Shown one piece after another: positions 38,475 to 39,368 of a DNA stretch of 39,368 nt (the stretch's first letter is position 1; each line of letters opens with the position of its first letter). A model generated the notes under the pieces. The model did not search any database and was not told the origin of the DNA. It was given only the letters and a program-made list of their open reading frames with translations. The translations under genes and the position numbers were made by a program. The DNA is from Plakobranchus ocellatus. Its lineage: Eukaryota > Mollusca > Gastropoda > Plakobranchidae. The stretch lies in contig BLXT01005617.1 of NCBI GenBank assembly GCA_019648995.1, forward strand, positions 778,499 to 817,866, written 5' to 3'.

Positions 38475-39368
38475 TGTGTCTATCTGCCCAAAATTAAAGG
38501 CACTAAGATGAAGTTAAAAAGTTAAAACCTCAATTATTAGAATGATCCTAGTTAAAAGATTACTTCTTCACTTTCGTTTTCTGAACGTTATTCTATGGGC
38601 ATTCATAGAATCTCTCACGGATGCTCACAAGAAACAGGAGATGGAGGAGGAGGAGTACAATCCCAGCAGATTCCAAAGCAAGTTTCTCTGTCGCCAGAGC
38701 TATCACTACCAAAATTGATTAATTACAAAAAAAAATAATAATAATAAAAATAAGGATAAGGTAAAATATATCTCCCTCTCTGCTCGACTTGCAATATCAG
38801 ATTATGCCATTAAAGTGATTTTGAAACTATGACATCCATTTTAAAAATTATTTATTTTGCTAAAATGAACATAACATATTTTATGATTACAAATTTAGTA
38901 CAGGGTGGCACAGGAAGTTAAAAAAAAAAACAAAAAAACCCCATCGTCGACAGATAAAAAGATATAACAGAAAAAAATACGCAAAATATTATATGGCCAG
39001 CAAATGTAACAACTCCAATGATATAATCATGAAAAAAAATTCATTTCCTTAGCTCGAAACACTTTCTTCTTCATCATATTGAAAGATCCTATTAGATTAA
39101 TGAATGATTACAATATATGTTTGTAAAAATTTTAATTTAGAGACTTTTGGACAAAACAACGTTAATTTCCAGTATGAAATCAAGGGTTTAGCTGAACTCT
39201 ATTTTTCAGCTGAAAGACCAAAATCTCATCTACTCTTTAGTTAATTAATAATTTCAGATAAGAGCCATAGATAAGCCTGATTGCGTTGTACTTAGCTCGT
39301 CCCAATATTTACCTACTACTGACTGTCACCTAGTCAATTGAAATAGTGCACCTTTCTATCTAGACTTA
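38475..39368. other. Right edge of window, no gene seen
   Basis: AT-rich with A-runs and a short gagga-rich bit at 38637-38655. No recognisable gene or element. Confidence 0.5.

Overview
This is an AT-rich, intron-rich animal genomic window dominated by one complete protein-coding gene on the + strand. I reconstruct it as IQCH (IQ motif-containing protein H) with 23 coding exons, from an ATG at 3070 to a TAA at 33732-33734. Exon lengths add up to 3315 nt (1104 codons plus stop), and all 22 junctions keep the reading frame. Twenty-one introns are GT-AG and one (intron 3) is GC-AG. The short palindromic AGATCT/TCTAGA clusters, frequent aggcctA motifs, high A+T and the mix of DNA transposons and LINE fossils suggest a mollusc, probably a heterobranch gastropod. 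That placement is an impression, not a demonstration.

Layout: 1-2555 is mostly non-coding with repeat pieces, including a 248-bp MITE (2265-2512) with perfect 26-bp terminal inverted repeats and a 9-bp target duplication. On the minus strand, 2556-2622 looks like the first coding exon of AAGAB (alpha/gamma-adaptin-binding protein p34), head to head with IQCH. The 447 bp between the two start codons would be a shared bidirectional promoter; it holds an RFX X-box-like site and a YY1-like site. IQCH fills 3070-33734. Its introns hold a dead non-LTR retrotransposon (8225-9800, minus), a duplicated and broken copy of exon 7 (9842-10084), a pogo/Tigger-like element (12086-12721), an LTR-like segment (18149-18875), a nearly intact mariner (21589-22971, one in-frame TGA in the transposase), a second non-LTR fossil around 31340-31527 (minus), tandem repeats, microsatellites and a 40-N gap (27895-27934). 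From 33735 to 39368 I recognise no gene. That stretch holds polyadenylation signals, a TA microsatellite, CRE- and CARE-like motifs, and a long TAG/GGA array grading into purine-rich sequence that stays open for translation.

Functionally, IQCH carries one calmodulin-binding IQ motif (about residues 459-469) and a long C-terminal half that resembles the ATP-grasp-like region of vertebrate IQCH, a testis/sperm-associated protein. AAGAB is a housekeeping chaperone for clathrin adaptor assembly. The two are neighbours, head to head, in human (from memory), so the arrangement here would be an ancient conserved gene pair.
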